A stretch of 64,000 nt of DNA, taken from the NCBI GenBank assembly GCA_026989275.1, contig JALSJQ010000014.1:26555-90554 (forward strand). Reading direction: 5' to 3'. Source of the DNA: Albidovulum sp. GTDB lineage: Bacteria; Pseudomonadota; Alphaproteobacteria; Rhodobacterales; Rhodobacteraceae. Shown here one piece after another: positions 22,359 through 33,245 of the stretch (position 1 is the stretch's first letter; each line of letters starts with the position of its first letter). The notes under the pieces are model-generated. The model worked only from the letters and a program-made list of their open reading frames with translations. It did no database searches and had not been told where the DNA came from. A program made the position numbers and the translations under genes.

Positions 22359-23849
22359 TCAGCCTTCCGCCGCCTCGAAACGCTCGCGGATCAGCCGGTT
22401 GACAGTACGCACCCCCCAGCCGGTCGCGCCTTTCGGAGCCAGATCGGTATCTTCCTTGAGAAGGGCGACACCGGCGATGTCCACATGAATCCACGGCATG
22501 TCGTCCTTGACGAAACGGCGCAGGAAACGTGCCGCCGTCACCGCTCCCGCAGGCCGCCCGCCGACATTCTTCACATCCGCCAGCCGCGATTTCAGCTGCC
22601 GGTCGTATGCGGCATCGAGCGGCATGCGCCACGCGCCCTCGCCGACCTGCCCGGCCGCCTCGAGGAAGGCGCCAACAAAATCGTCATCCTCGGCAAACAC
22701 CCCGGCGCGGTCATGGCCAAGCGCGATGATGATCGCCCCCGTCAGCGTGGCGAAATCGATCACCGCGGCCGGCTTGAAGGTTTCCTGGGCATACCAGAGC
22801 GCATCGGCCAGAACGAGCCGCCCCTCCGCATCGGTGTTGATCACCTCGACCATGTCGCCCTTCATGGTGCGGACGATGTCCCCCGGTCGCTGGGCGCAGC
22901 CGTCGGGCATGTTCTCGACGAGCCCGACCACGCCGACAACATTCGCCCTCGCCTTGCGCAGCGCCAGCGTCCGCATCACCCCTGCGACGACGGCGGCGCC
23001 ACCCATGTCCATGGTCATCTCCTCCATGCCCTGGGCCGGCTTGATGGAGATGCCGCCCGAATCGAACACCACCCCCTTGCCGACAAGGGCCAGAGGCGCT
23101 GTTTCCTCTGCCCCGCCATTCCAGCGCATGGTGACGACCTTCGACGGGCGGCACGATCCCTGCCCCACGGCCAGGAGCGCATGCATGCCGAGTTCCTCGA
23201 GCCGCTTCTCGTCGAGAATCTCGACCTCGAGCTCCGTTTCCTCGCCCATTGCCGCCAGCCGGGCAGCGAAGTCCTCGGTCGAGAGAACGTTCGACGGTTC
23301 GTTGACGAGATCGCGGGCGAAGAACACCCCCTCGACCTCGGCGCCGCGCTCGAGCGCGGTGGCGGCCAGCGCCTCGGGTTTCGTCGTCATCACCGTGACC
23401 GGCGCGTCGAGCCCCTCGCGCGCCTTCTCGTCACTCTTGTATTCGACAAAGGCATAGGCCCTGAGCGCCAGCCCCTCGACGAGTTCGTCCATCCGCATGC
23501 GGCTGCCCGCAAGGACGAGAAGCGGCTTGCCGGCGCGGCGGGCGGCAAGGCGGCCGCCGGCGCGGCGCGCGGTGGCGGCATCGGGGCGGCGGGCCAGCTT
23601 GACGACGATCACCGCCTCCGCCGCCATACCCGTGGGCCAGTCGATGAGGCAGGCCTCGCCTTCCTCGAGGCGCTCGAAAGCCGGGCTCGCGGCCAGGCGA
23701 GCCAGCGCGCCGCGGGTCAGCCGGTTGATGCGGCGCCCGGCCTGATCGAACCGCCCGTCCGGCGCGACGAACACGGCCACGCGGCCGGCATGTCCGGCAA
23801 TGGCATCCAGATCGAGCTCCCTGAAATCGATGGTGACGGGCTGGGTCAT
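22359..23849 (-). CDS. pepA: Leucyl aminopeptidase
   Basis: A 496-residue M17 cytosol aminopeptidase that releases N-terminal residues from peptides using two metal ions. The signature NTDAEGRLVLADALWY is present, with the metal/catalytic lysine region VGKGVVFDSGGISIKPAQGM (first 20 residues) and [16 protein letters not shown] sits at good distance from ATG 23849, so the longer upstream reading is rejected. It is divergent from lptF and co-directional with holC. Some PepA proteins also bind DNA; nothing here decides that. Confidence 0.96.
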   Translation of the reverse strand: MTQPVTIDFRELDLDAIAGHAGRVAVFVAPDGRFDQAGRRINRLTRGALARLAASPAFERLEEGEACLIDWPTGMAAEAVIVVKLARRPDAATARRAGGRLAARRAGKPLLVLAGSRMRMDELVEGLALRAYAFVEYKSDEKAREGLDAPVTVMTTKPEALAATALERGAEVEGVFFARDLVNEPSNVLSTEDFAARLAAMGEETELEVEILDEKRLEELGMHALLAVGQGSCRPSKVVTMRWNGGAEETAPLALVGKGVVFDSGGISIKPAQGMEEMTMDMGGAAVVAGVMRTLALRKARANVVGVVGLVENMPDGCAQRPGDIVRTMKGDMVEVINTDAEGRLVLADALWYAQETFKPAAVIDFATLTGAIIIALGHDRAGVFAEDDDFVGAFLEAAGQVGEGAWRMPLDAAYDRQLKSRLADVKNVGGRPAGAVTAARFLRRFVKDDMPWIHVDIAGVALLKEDTDLAPKGATGWGVRTVNRLIRERFEAAEG

Positions 23850-24105
23850 GCAAACCTCCTTGTATCTGCGACGTGCTTTTCCGGGGCGCTGCGCGCCGCC
23901 GCGGCGTTGCCTTCTTCCTAGGACCGGCGGGAAGGCGGCGCAAGCGGCGGACCCCATTCCGTTCCGGCGCCACCCGGGCAAACCGCCGCATGCAGACGGG
24001 TCACCCTCTCCCGGCAATCGCTGCCGGTCGCCATTGTCACCCGCCGCCCCCCCTTCTAGGATGCGGCCGTCCGAAGCGGGATCTTGCGGAGCGTGGGGGA
24101 AGCGG

Positions 24106-25239
24106 GTGCTGGGCAGGTTCGATCGCTATGCGCTGAAGCGCCTCTCGGGAGCCGCCGGCTTCTTCGCGCTCGTCTTCATCGGGCTGTTCTGGATCAACCA
24201 GTCGCTGGCGGTCTTCGACAGGGTGATCGCCGACGGCCGCTCCCTCTTGGTCTTCCTGCGGCTGATCCTGTTCTATCTGCCCGAAGTGGTGGCGATCATG
24301 CTGCCGGTGGTGGCCCTGGCCGCGCCGCTGCAGTTCTTCCACCGCCTCGCCGCCGAGCGCGAGCTCGTGGCCTGGTTCGCCGGCGGCGCTCTCCCCGCCC
24401 GGACCCTGCGGCCCGTGGCCGTCTTCGCCCTCCTGATGGCCGCGCTCTCGATGCTCTTCGCCCATTTCCTCGCCCCCCTGGGCCGGGACCGGCTGTCGGT
24501 CGCCGGCGAGGAAATCGACCGGGAGAGCTTCGCGCGGCTGATCCGCCCGCGCAATTTCGTCACCCTCGCACCGGGCGTGACCGTCTTCGTCGGCGACATC
24601 GACCGCGAGGGGGCCTTTCACGACCTCTTTCTTCACGACGAGCGCACACCGGAGCGCCCCGTCACCTTCATCGCCCGCGCGGCCCGTCTGCTCAGGGGGG
24701 AGGAACGGGTGATCCTGTCGATGGAACAGGGACAGACCCAGCGGCTCGACCGGAATCGCCACGCCCTCGGCACGCTGAGTTTCGAGCGTTTCGACTACGA
24801 TCTCACGCCCTTCCTCGCACACCAGGACGTCACGGGCCCCGATCACGCCAATGTCCGGCTGCTGACGACGCCGGAACTCGTGGACCGCCGCCGGGATCTG
24901 CCCCTGGCGACACTCGAGATCACCGACCGGATGATGCAGTTCGTCTTCACCTTCGTTCTGCCCTTCCTGGCCGCGGCGGCCATGATGGCCGGTCCGCAGG
25001 GGCGCAACGGCGGCGGCTGGCGGATCGCCCTAGCGGTGGGAATCGCCCTGCTCGTCAATCTCGCCAATGGCCGGATGCTCGATCTCGTGCACCGCTCACC
25101 TGCCGCCTGGCCCGCGGCCTTCGTGCCGAGCCTCGTCGCCGCGCTTGCCGCCTTCTGGCTTCTTCGCCGGGCCGGCCGGCCGCTGTTGCCGGCCTTGCGG
25201 CACCGCACCGGATGCGGGGAGGCGAAGCGGCCATGCTGA
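24106..25239 (+). CDS. lptF: LPS export permease LptF
   Basis: One of the two YjgP/YjgQ permeases of the LptB2FG exporter that pulls lipopolysaccharide from the inner membrane. It has an N-terminal RFDRYALKRL, six predicted membrane segments in two groups of three, and a periplasmic jellyroll region between them (VTLAPGVTVFVGDIDREG). GTG 24106 is taken as start since GGGGGA lies just upstream and relatives begin at this point; ATG 24061 is an in-frame alternative. The stop codon overlaps the lptG start. Confidence 0.92.
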   Translation: MLGRFDRYALKRLSGAAGFFALVFIGLFWINQSLAVFDRVIADGRSLLVFLRLILFYLPEVVAIMLPVVALAAPLQFFHRLAAERELVAWFAGGALPARTLRPVAVFALLMAALSMLFAHFLAPLGRDRLSVAGEEIDRESFARLIRPRNFVTLAPGVTVFVGDIDREGAFHDLFLHDERTPERPVTFIARAARLLRGEERVILSMEQGQTQRLDRNRHALGTLSFERFDYDLTPFLAHQDVTGPDHANVRLLTTPELVDRRRDLPLATLEITDRMMQFVFTFVLPFLAAAAMMAGPQGRNGGGWRIALAVGIALLVNLANGRMLDLVHRSPAAWPAAFVPSLVAALAAFWLLRRAGRPLLPALRHRTGCGEAKRPC

Positions 25240-26336
25240 AGATTCTCGACCGCTATCTGGCCATCGCCATGTTGCGGAGCTTCCTCCTGACCGGAAGCGC
25301 CGTCGCCGTGCTCGTCACCCTCGTCACCACCCTCAACGATTACGGGCTCGTGGTGCGCGCCGGCGAGGGGATCGGCGCGGCCTTTTCCCTGGCGGCGCTG
25401 GCGGTGCCGCGGGAGATGCTCCAGATCCTGCCGATGGTGGTCGATCTGGCCGCCATCGCCCTTTTCCTCGCGCTCAGCCGGCACGGTGAAACGATCGCCA
25501 CCGAAGCGGGCGGGCTGTCCCCGCTGCGCGGCCTCGCCGGGCCGGCGGCGGCCATGCTTGTCGCCGGTTTCGCCGTTCTCCTGCTGCTCGACCCGATCGC
25601 CGCGGCAAGCTCGCGCGCCCGGGAGAACCTGATCGCCCGTTACAAGGGGGCGAGCGCGAGCGTGTTCCAGGTCGGCCCGGGCGGCATCTGGCTGCGCGAG
25701 GGCAGCGCCATCGGCCCGCGCGTCATCCACGCCCGCGCCGCCTCGGCCGACGGACGGACGCTGCGCGCGGTGTCGATCTTCGCCTTCGACCGCGAAAACC
25801 GCCTCGTCCGCCGGATCGAGGCACGACGGGCGCGGCTCCTGCCCGGCCGCTGGGTGGTGGAACAGGGGACGAGCTGGCTCGTCAGCGCCCGCGATGCGGC
25901 CGCCACGGCCGTGACCTTCGAGCGGATCGAGCTGTCCTCCGAACTCGCCCCCGAAGTCGTGACCCGCGGTCTCGACGATCCGGCCACCGTCTCGCTCTGG
26001 CGGATGCCCGAGATGCTCGCGCGGCTCGAGGCGGCCGGGCTGAGCACCACCCGGCTCGAACTCCAGCTGCACAAGCGCCTCGCCCTCCCGCTTCTGACCA
26101 TCGCCGTCCTTCTTGCCGCCGCGGCCTTCACCATGCAGCCCACCCGCTTCGGCCATGCCGGGCTGCGCATTCTCATGGCGCTGGTTTCGGGCTTTTTCCT
26201 CTTCTTTCTCGACGTGTTTGCCCGCATTCTGGGGGAAAACGGCCAGATCCCCCCTCCCCTCGCCGCCTGGGCCCCGGCGCTCGGGGGGCTGCTGCTGACA
26301 AGCGGTTTCATCCTCTGGCTGGAGGACCGGCGATGA
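25233..26336 (+). CDS. lptG: LPS export permease LptG
   Basis: 367 residues, the partner of LptF. MLKILDRYLAIAMLRSFLLT begins the first membrane helix; the periplasmic domain covers about residues 110-260, followed by three helices ending SGFILWLEDRR. It overlaps lptF by seven bases and its stop overlaps the lptD start by four, so inner membrane permeases and outer membrane translocon are made from one message. Confidence 0.94.
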   Translation: MLKILDRYLAIAMLRSFLLTGSAVAVLVTLVTTLNDYGLVVRAGEGIGAAFSLAALAVPREMLQILPMVVDLAAIALFLALSRHGETIATEAGGLSPLRGLAGPAAAMLVAGFAVLLLLDPIAAASSRARENLIARYKGASASVFQVGPGGIWLREGSAIGPRVIHARAASADGRTLRAVSIFAFDRENRLVRRIEARRARLLPGRWVVEQGTSWLVSARDAAATAVTFERIELSSELAPEVVTRGLDDPATVSLWRMPEMLARLEAAGLSTTRLELQLHKRLALPLLTIAVLLAAAAFTMQPTRFGHAGLRILMALVSGFFLFFLDVFARILGENGQIPPPLAAWAPALGGLLLTSGFILWLEDRR

Positions 26337-28540
26337 AGACATCCCGCCCCTGCCGGCGCTTTCCCTTTCCGACCCCGGGCCGCGCGCGGCTGCGGCGGCT
26401 GGCGCGGACGGCCGGGCTGGGCCTGCTCGCGCTTCTGGCGCCCCTCGCCCTTCCCGGAACGTCCTTCGAGGGCGGCGCGGCGGCAGGCGTGCCCGCGGCG
26501 GCGAAGCCGGCCATCGTCGTGGCGGATCAGATCGTCTGGCTGCCCTCGCGCGAAACCCTGACCGCACGGGGCCATGTCGAGATCTTCCACGAGGGCCGGC
26601 GCCTCACCGCCGAGGCCATCATCTACGATCGGCGGCAGGATCGGGTGAAGATCGTCGGGCCGCTCCGGCTCGAGGATGCGAAGGGACGGGTGACGTTCCT
26701 TGCCTCGCAGGCCGAACTCGACCCCGCCCTGCGCGAGGGCATCCTTCTCGGCGCCCGGCTGGTGATTGGCAACCGTTTCGAACTGGCCGCCCGCAGGATC
26801 GAGACCTCCGCCGCGGGCAGCCGGCTCGAAACGGTCTTCGCCTCGATCTGCAAACCCTGCCGGCCCGGGGCGAAGCCGCTGTGGGAAATCCGCGCGCGCG
26901 AGGTCGTCCATGATCCGGCGGCGCGGCGGATCCGCTTCCGGAGCCCGATCCTCGCCCTCTACGGCACCCCGGTCATGTGGCTGCCGGCGCTTTCCGTGCC
27001 CGAGCCCGGCGTGCGGCGCGCAAACGGCTTTCTCGTGCCGCAACTGACCAATTCGACCCTGCACGGGTTCAGCCTCGAAGTGCCCTATTTCGTCACTCTC
27101 GGCGATCATGCGGATCTGACCCTCGCGCCGCGCATCGCCACCAACGGCAATCTCGCCCTCTCGCTGCGCTGGCGCCGGCGCTGGGCCCGCGGCGTGGCCG
27201 AGGTGAAGGGGGGCGTCGCTTCGGAAACGGCCCTCTCCCGCCCCCGCGCATTCCTTCTCGGGCGCACCGCCTGGGCGTTGCCGCGCGGCTGGCGGCTCGA
27301 CGGACGGCTCGAACTCGTCTCCGACGAGCGCTTCATGGAAGAATACGGCTACAGCGGCAAGGACCGGCTCGAAAGCGGCCTCGCCCTCTCCCGCAGCGCT
27401 CCGCGGCGGCGCGAGGAGGCGGCGGCTCTCATCATCCGTTCGCTGCGATCGAGCGACAACAACGCGCTCCTGCCGACACATATCGTCGAGGCCCGGCACA
27501 TCGAGCGGCGGCGGCTCGGAAACGGCGACACGCTCAGGATCGACCTTGCCGCCGGCGCCTTCATCCGCAGATCGACAACCGACATTCTCGGACGCGACCA
27601 GAGCCGCATCGCCGGCAGCCTCCTGTGGCAGCGCACGCGGCTGATCGGCCCCGGCATCCTTGCCCGAAGCAGGCTGGGCCTCGCCTTCGATGCCCGCGCC
27701 ATCGGCGACGACAGCACCGCCCCGCCGACCATGGCCCGCGCCCTGCCGATGGCGGCGCTCGATCTGAGCTGGCCGCTCACCGCCCGCAGCCGCGCCGGCA
27801 GCTCGCTTCTCGTTCCGCGGGCCCAGCTCGTGCTCGCACCGAGCCTCGGAGCGGTGCCGAACGACGACAGCACCTTCGCCGAGATCGACGGCAGCAACCT
27901 CTTCACTCTCGATCGTTACGCCGGGCTCGACGGCATCGAGAGCGGCAGCCGCCTGACCCTCGGCCTCGCCTGGGCGCGGCAGACCGGTCAGGGCCGGCTG
28001 CGCTTCGAGGCCGGGCAGATCTTCCGCGGCGCGCCCGCGACCGGCTTCTCGAGCGCCTCGGGGCTTTCCGGCAGCCGTTCCGATCTATTCGTCGGCGCCG
28101 ACTGGGAGAGCCCGACCGGCAGTTTCGCCTCCACCCGCATCTCCTTCGGCACCAGCGGCATCAACCGGGCCGAAACCCGTCTGCGCCACATGCGAAAGGA
28201 CTGGTCCGTGGGGCTCGACCACCTCTGGAAACGGGCTGATCCGACCGCCGGCATTCCTCTCGACCGCAACGAGATCGACCTCACGGCCTACCGCAGGCTC
28301 CGCCGCAACTGGCACCTCAAGGCGACTATCAGCCACGATTTCGCCAACGGCCTTTCCTCGCGAGCCGAAATCGGGCTGGGATACGAGGGTGACTGCGCCC
28401 GGATGGACCTTTCGCTCTCGCACAACGCCGCAAGCTCGACTAGTGTATCGGCATCGACCTCGGTCAGCCTCAGGATCACCTTCCGGGGGCTCGGGGCCGA
28501 TGCCGGCACGGGGCCGCGGCAATGCGGGCCGGGCCTGTGA
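26333..28540 (+). CDS. lptD: LPS-assembly protein LptD
   Basis: 735 residues: a signal peptide, a periplasmic OstA-like jellyroll (VADQIVWLPSRETLTARGHV to the middle 150s), then an outer membrane beta-barrel. Together with LptE it inserts lipopolysaccharide in the outer leaflet. Cysteines occur as a CxxC pair (SICKPCRPG, ~179-182) and near the C terminus (GDCARMDL, QCGPGL); LptD needs disulfides between such groups. Start codon ATG lies in the ATGA overlap with lptG. No lptE is seen nearby. Confidence 0.93.
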   Translation: MKTSRPCRRFPFPTPGRARLRRLARTAGLGLLALLAPLALPGTSFEGGAAAGVPAAAKPAIVVADQIVWLPSRETLTARGHVEIFHEGRRLTAEAIIYDRRQDRVKIVGPLRLEDAKGRVTFLASQAELDPALREGILLGARLVIGNRFELAARRIETSAAGSRLETVFASICKPCRPGAKPLWEIRAREVVHDPAARRIRFRSPILALYGTPVMWLPALSVPEPGVRRANGFLVPQLTNSTLHGFSLEVPYFVTLGDHADLTLAPRIATNGNLALSLRWRRRWARGVAEVKGGVASETALSRPRAFLLGRTAWALPRGWRLDGRLELVSDERFMEEYGYSGKDRLESGLALSRSAPRRREEAAALIIRSLRSSDNNALLPTHIVEARHIERRRLGNGDTLRIDLAAGAFIRRSTTDILGRDQSRIAGSLLWQRTRLIGPGILARSRLGLAFDARAIGDDSTAPPTMARALPMAALDLSWPLTARSRAGSSLLVPRAQLVLAPSLGAVPNDDSTFAEIDGSNLFTLDRYAGLDGIESGSRLTLGLAWARQTGQGRLRFEAGQIFRGAPATGFSSASGLSGSRSDLFVGADWESPTGSFASTRISFGTSGINRAETRLRHMRKDWSVGLDHLWKRADPTAGIPLDRNEIDLTAYRRLRRNWHLKATISHDFANGLSSRAEIGLGYEGDCARMDLSLSHNAASSTSVSASTSVSLRITFRGLGADAGTGPRQCGPGL

Positions 28541-28609
28541 GGCGCAGGAGCGACAGCCCCCCGGAGCCGGAACCGGACCGGAACGGCAGGGACGAGAACG
28601 GGTGACCAG

Positions 28610-29881
28610 ATGACGTGCAGCGATCGAACCCATGCAGGCAACTTCTTCCGGGCATCGGACCCGGTTCGCCTTCTTCTTCTGCCGGCCTTCGCGCTGGCGC
28701 TTCTCGTTGTTGCGCTGCCGGCTGCGGCGGGGCTGTTCTCCCCGGTCGTGAAGGTCAACGGGCAGGCCGTCACGGAATACGAGGTGGACCAGCGCGCGGC
28801 GCTGATGGCGGCTCTCGGCGAAGGCGGAGATCTCTACCGGAAGGCGCTCGACGCCCTGATCGAAGACCGGCTCGGCGAGATCGAAGCCCGCAAGCTCGGT
28901 ATCACCGTCTCCGATGCCGATATCGAGGCCGGCATGAAGGAATTTGCCGCTCGGGGCAATCTCGACGTCGCTCCCTTCCTCGCCTTCCTGGAGGAGCGGG
29001 GCGTCGCCCCGGAAACCTTCCGCGCCTTCGTGCGGGCCGGCATCGCCTGGCGCACCGTCGTGCAGCTCAGATTCGGCCCGAAGGTGCGCGTCAGCGAGGA
29101 TGAGATCGACCGCGCCCTGGCCGCTGGCCAGAGCGGCAGCATCGAGGTGAAGATCGCCGAAATCATCCTGCCGAAGGGCGGCGGCAATGATGCGGCGCTG
29201 CGGGCCCTGGCCGAAGACATCGCCCGCGCTGCCACCACCCCCGAAGCCTTCGCCGCCCAGGCACGCACCTATTCGGCAGCCCCGAGCCGGGCCAATGGCG
29301 GCCTCGTCGGCTGGATCCCGCTCAACCGGCTGCCGCCCGAGATCGCGCCGCAGCTCATCGGCGCCCGGCCCGGGCAGGTCTTCGGCCCGATCGAGCTGCC
29401 GAACGCGATCGTCCTCGTCCAGTTCCGCGGGCTGCGCGAAGGCGGCGGCATCGCCCGCAAGGTCGAGGCGATCGACCATGCCATCCTCACCCTGCCCGGC
29501 GGCCGCTCGGCCGCGAACCTCAAGCGGGCAGCGGTAATCGCTGATCGGGTTGATACCTGCCTCGATCTGCAGGCCGAGGCCGACAGGCTCGCCAGGGAAG
29601 GCGCCGGTTTTTCCCGTCGCTCCCTGCCGCCGACCGAACTGCCGAAAGCCATCGCCCTCGAGATCGCCAAGCTCGACGACGGCGAGATTTCCACCACCCT
29701 GACCACACCCGACGGCAAGGCGCTGATGATGATCATGCTGTGCAAGCGGGTTCATGCCCTGCCCGAAGGCGAGCGTGAGCAGGTGCGGCAGGCGCTGATC
29801 ACCAAGCGGCTCGAATCCTATGCCAACGCCTACATGGCCCAACTCAAGGCCGACGCGATCATCGAACATGTCCGCAAGTGA
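28610..29881 (+). CDS. surA: Periplasmic chaperone / peptidyl-prolyl isomerase SurA
   Basis: 423 residues. After a signal segment (LLLLPAFALALLVVALPAAA), a SurA_N chaperone domain begins at VVKVNGQAVTEYEVDQRAAL. One parvulin domain is recognisable (EVKIAEIILP to VLVQFRGLREGGG), with a second, weaker region after it. It assists outer membrane protein folding, LptD being a classical client, which fits its place directly after lptD. The last 14 bases overlap pdxA. Confidence 0.9.
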   Translation: MTCSDRTHAGNFFRASDPVRLLLLPAFALALLVVALPAAAGLFSPVVKVNGQAVTEYEVDQRAALMAALGEGGDLYRKALDALIEDRLGEIEARKLGITVSDADIEAGMKEFAARGNLDVAPFLAFLEERGVAPETFRAFVRAGIAWRTVVQLRFGPKVRVSEDEIDRALAAGQSGSIEVKIAEIILPKGGGNDAALRALAEDIARAATTPEAFAAQARTYSAAPSRANGGLVGWIPLNRLPPEIAPQLIGARPGQVFGPIELPNAIVLVQFRGLREGGGIARKVEAIDHAILTLPGGRSAANLKRAAVIADRVDTCLDLQAEADRLAREGAGFSRRSLPPTELPKAIALEIAKLDDGEISTTLTTPDGKALMMIMLCKRVHALPEGEREQVRQALITKRLESYANAYMAQLKADAIIEHVRK

Positions 29882-30917
29882 GCCTGTCCGGGGCAATGCC
29901 CCGCTGCAGCCCCTGGCACTGAGCACAGGAGAGCCTGCGGGCATCGCCCCCGAGATCACCCTCGCGGCCTGGCGGCGTCTGCACGCCCGCCTCCCCTTCT
30001 ACGTGCTGGGGGATGCCGATCATCTCGCCGTCACCGCGAAACGGCTCGGAGACGACGTGCCGATCGCGCGAATCGAGCGGCCGGCCGAAGCCCTTGCCGC
30101 CGCACCCCGCGCCCTGCCCGTGCTTCATCGTCCCTTGCCGACCCTGCCCGAGCCGGGCCGCCCCCGGCCGGAGAACGCACCGGCTGTCATTGCCGCCGTC
30201 GAGGAAGGGGTGGCGCAGGTGATGGCCGGAGAGGCGGCCGCTCTCGTCACCAACCCGATCTCGAAACAGGTGCTGAAGGAAGGGGCGGGTTTTCCCCATC
30301 CGGGGCATACGGAATTTCTCGCCGCGCTCGTCGGCGCGCCGCGGCCGGTGATGATGCTCGCGGGCGGCGGGCTGCGCGTGGTGCCCTTGACGATCCACAT
30401 CCCGCTTGCCGAGGTGCCCGCCGCCGTCACGCCCGATCTCATCGCCCAGACGGTGCGGGTGATGGATGCGGCGCTGCGACGGGACTTAGGCATCATCCGG
30501 CCGCGCATTGCCGTCGCCGGGCTCAACCCCCATGCCGGAGAGGGCGGCCACATGGGGCGGGAGGAGATCGAGATCATCGCCCCCGTGCTCGAGCGGCTGC
30601 GGGCCGAAGGTCTCACCCTCGTCGGGCCGCTGCCGGCCGATACCATGTTCCACGAGGCGGCACGGCGCGGTTTCGACGCGGCCCTTGCCATGTATCACGA
30701 TCAGGCGCTGATCCCGATCAAGACGCTGGCCTTCGACAGCGGGGTGAACATCACCCTCGGCCTGCCCTTCATCCGCACATCGCCCGACCACGGGACCGCC
30801 TTCGACATCGCCGGGAAAGGAATTGCCCGGCCCGACAGTCTCGTGGCCGCAATGGAGGAAGCGGCGCGCATGGCCCATATGCGCCGGAAACGCGGGAACG
30901 GTGCCGATGCCGGATGA
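29868..30917 (+). CDS. pdxA: 4-hydroxythreonine-4-phosphate dehydrogenase
   Basis: 349 residues, a step of the DXP-dependent pyridoxal phosphate pathway. The opening [20 protein letters not shown], the metal-binding histidines in [13 protein letters not shown] and [11 protein letters not shown], and the C-terminal [21 protein letters not shown] segment are all family markers. ATG 29868 is within the end of surA; the coupling of surA, pdxA and rsmA is common in Proteobacteria. Confidence 0.96.
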   Translation: MSASEPVRGNAPLQPLALSTGEPAGIAPEITLAAWRRLHARLPFYVLGDADHLAVTAKRLGDDVPIARIERPAEALAAAPRALPVLHRPLPTLPEPGRPRPENAPAVIAAVEEGVAQVMAGEAAALVTNPISKQVLKEGAGFPHPGHTEFLAALVGAPRPVMMLAGGGLRVVPLTIHIPLAEVPAAVTPDLIAQTVRVMDAALRRDLGIIRPRIAVAGLNPHAGEGGHMGREEIEIIAPVLERLRAEGLTLVGPLPADTMFHEAARRGFDAALAMYHDQALIPIKTLAFDSGVNITLGLPFIRTSPDHGTAFDIAGKGIARPDSLVAAMEEAARMAHMRRKRGNGADAG

Positions 30918-31848
30918 AGGTGGCAAGGGGGGCAGGGGACGGGAGACGACGCCCCGCGGCGCCGGTCGCGCGGCGACAGGTCGGGCGACACCGGCCGGGC
31001 GGCAGGGCGACCGGGCGGCGCCGCCCCTTCCCCCCTTGCGGGAGGTCATCCACCGCCACGGCCTCGCGCCGCGCAAGGCGCTCGGGCAGAATTTCCTCCT
31101 CGATCTCAACCTCACCCGCAAGATCGCCCGGCTCGCCGGCGACCTCCGCCAAGCCGACGTGCTCGAGATCGGCCCCGGCCCCGGCGGGCTCACGCGGGCG
31201 TTGCTCGAGGAAGGAGCACGCAAGGTGGTGGTGATCGAGAAGGACCGCCGCGCCATCCCCGCGCTCGAGGAAATCGCCCGGGCATGGCCGGGCCGGCTCG
31301 AGATCCTCGAAGGGGACGCGCTTGCGCTCGATCGACCGGCCTCCCTCGCCCCGCCTGTCAAGGTGGTGGCCAATCTGCCCTACAATGTCGGCACCGAGCT
31401 CTTCGTCCGCTGGATGACACCGCCCGCCTGGCCGCCCTTCTGGGAGAGTCTCACATTGATGTTCCAGCGGGAGGTTGCCGAGCGGATCGTCGCGGGGCCG
31501 GGCAGCAGGAGCTATGGGCGCCTGTCGGTGCTCGCCCAGTGGCGGGCACGCCCGCGCATCGTCATGACGCTGCCGCCCTCGGCCTTCACACCGCCGCCCA
31601 AGGTGCATTCGGCGGTGGTGCAGGTGATACCGACAGAACCGGTCTGCCCGGCCGATCCGAAGATGCTCGAAAGGGTTGTCGCCGCCGCCTTCAACCAGCG
31701 GCGCAAGATGCTGCGCGCGTCGCTGAAACGCCTCGCGCCGAACATCGAGGCCGTGGTGGAACGTGCCGGCATCGACCCGCGGCGGCGGGCGGAGACGGTT
31801 TCGGTCGCCGAATTCTGCGCCCTTGCCGGCATGCTTGCCCGCGTCTGA
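30907..31848 (+). CDS. rsmA: 16S rRNA (adenine1518/1519-N6)-dimethyltransferase
   Basis: KsgA/RsmA dimethylates two adenines near the 3' end of 16S rRNA in late 30S assembly. The SAM motif is [20 protein letters not shown], preceded by [10 protein letters not shown], and the catalytic NLPYNVG is present. 313 residues, with about 40 extra Gly/Arg-rich N-terminal residues compared with the usual 270-280. The start overlaps pdxA by 11 bases; a later start within the low-complexity leader cannot be excluded. Confidence 0.95.
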   Translation: MPDEGGKGGRGRETTPRGAGRAATGRATPAGRQGDRAAPPLPPLREVIHRHGLAPRKALGQNFLLDLNLTRKIARLAGDLRQADVLEIGPGPGGLTRALLEEGARKVVVIEKDRRAIPALEEIARAWPGRLEILEGDALALDRPASLAPPVKVVANLPYNVGTELFVRWMTPPAWPPFWESLTLMFQREVAERIVAGPGSRSYGRLSVLAQWRARPRIVMTLPPSAFTPPPKVHSAVVQVIPTEPVCPADPKMLERVVAAAFNQRRKMLRASLKRLAPNIEAVVERAGIDPRRRAETVSVAEFCALAGMLARV

Positions 31849-32033
31849 AGCCGCCTTCCTCAAGACCACCACGCAATCTGGTGACCCGGACCCACATCTT
31901 GACGCAATCTTGATGCCTGTTTATCGGGTGTCAGGAAATTTTCTTGCCGAAGACTTGCGATTCCCTTGCCTTTCGCCCTATTTGCTGCAATGCAGAAAGA
32001 GATTCGCAACCCCATGCAGACGGGAGCCTTGCC

Positions 32034-33209
32034 ATGAAGGACGTCGTGATCGTATCCGCTGCCCGCACACCGGTCGGCAGCTTCAACGGGTCGCTTTCCG
32101 GCCTGCCCGCCCATGAGCTCGGGGCCCGCGTGCTCGAGGCGGTGGTCGAGCGCGCCGGGATCGACAAGGCGGAGGTCGGCGAAACCATTCTCGGCCAGGT
32201 GCTGACCGCAGCCCAGGGGCAGAACCCCGCCCGCCAGGCCCATATCGGGGCCGGCCTGCCGAAGGAAAGCGCGGCCTGGCTCGTCAATCAGGTCTGCGGG
32301 TCGGGGCTGCGTGCCGTCGCTCTCGGCGCCCAGCAGATCATGCTCGGCGATGCCGCCGTGGTCGCCGCCGGCGGCCAGGAAAGCATGTCGCGTGCACCCC
32401 ATGCCCAGCATCTGCGCAGCGGCGTCAAGATGGGGGACGTCCGACTTGTCGATACCATGATCCATGACGGGCTGTGGGACGCCTTCAACGATTACCACAT
32501 GGGCGTCACCGCCGAGAACGTGGCCGAGAAATGGGGCATCAGCCGCGAGGAGCAGGATGCCTTCGCCCTCGCCAGCCAGAAGAAGGCGGCGAAGGCCCGC
32601 GAGGAGGGGCGCTTTGCCGAGGAAATCGTGCCCGTCACCATCCGCCATCGCAAGGGCGAAACGGTGGTCCGGGAAGACGAATACATCCGCCCCGACACCT
32701 CGCTCGAAAGCCTCGCGCGGCTCAGGCCCGTCTTCAGGAAGGACGGCACCGTGACCGCAGGCAACGCGTCTGGCATCAACGACGGAGCGGCCGCCGTGCT
32801 GCTGATGGCGGCGGAGGATGCCGCAAGGCGCGGCATCGAGCCCCTGGCGCGGATCGTCTCCTTCGCCACCTGCGGCCTCGATCCGGCCTATATGGGCGAA
32901 GGGCCGATCGACGCCACCCGCAAGGCCCTCGCCAAGGCCGGCTGGTCGGTCGAGGATCTCGATCTCGTCGAGGCCAACGAAGCCTTCGCCGCCCAGGCGC
33001 TCGCGGTCAACAAGGCCATGGGCTGGAACCCGGAGATCGTCAACGTCAATGGCGGAGCGATCGCCATCGGCCATCCGATCGGGGCTTCGGGCGCGCGCAT
33101 CCTGGTCACCCTTCTGCACGAGATGAAGCGGCGCGATGCGAAGAAGGGGCTCGCGACGCTCTGCATCGGTGGTGGCATGGGCGTGGCGATGTGTGTCGAA
33201 CGACCTTGA
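32034..33209 (+). CDS. phaA: Acetyl-CoA acetyltransferase (thiolase)
   Basis: 391 residues. Joins two acetyl-CoA to acetoacetyl-CoA, the first step of polyhydroxybutyrate synthesis. Cys88 ([14 protein letters not shown]) is the acyl-binding nucleophile; His347 ([10 protein letters not shown]) and Cys377 ([10 protein letters not shown]) complete the active site. Followed after 36 nt by the reductase phaB, which fixes the biosynthetic rather than degradative role. No phaC synthase is in the window. The 185-nt leader upstream contains no gene. Confidence 0.95.
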   Translation: MKDVVIVSAARTPVGSFNGSLSGLPAHELGARVLEAVVERAGIDKAEVGETILGQVLTAAQGQNPARQAHIGAGLPKESAAWLVNQVCGSGLRAVALGAQQIMLGDAAVVAAGGQESMSRAPHAQHLRSGVKMGDVRLVDTMIHDGLWDAFNDYHMGVTAENVAEKWGISREEQDAFALASQKKAAKAREEGRFAEEIVPVTIRHRKGETVVREDEYIRPDTSLESLARLRPVFRKDGTVTAGNASGINDGAAAVLLMAAEDAARRGIEPLARIVSFATCGLDPAYMGEGPIDATRKALAKAGWSVEDLDLVEANEAFAAQALAVNKAMGWNPEIVNVNGGAIAIGHPIGASGARILVTLLHEMKRRDAKKGLATLCIGGGMGVAMCVERP

Positions 33210-33245
33210 GGGAAACCATCAACGGACACGGAGGGGAGAGTGAAG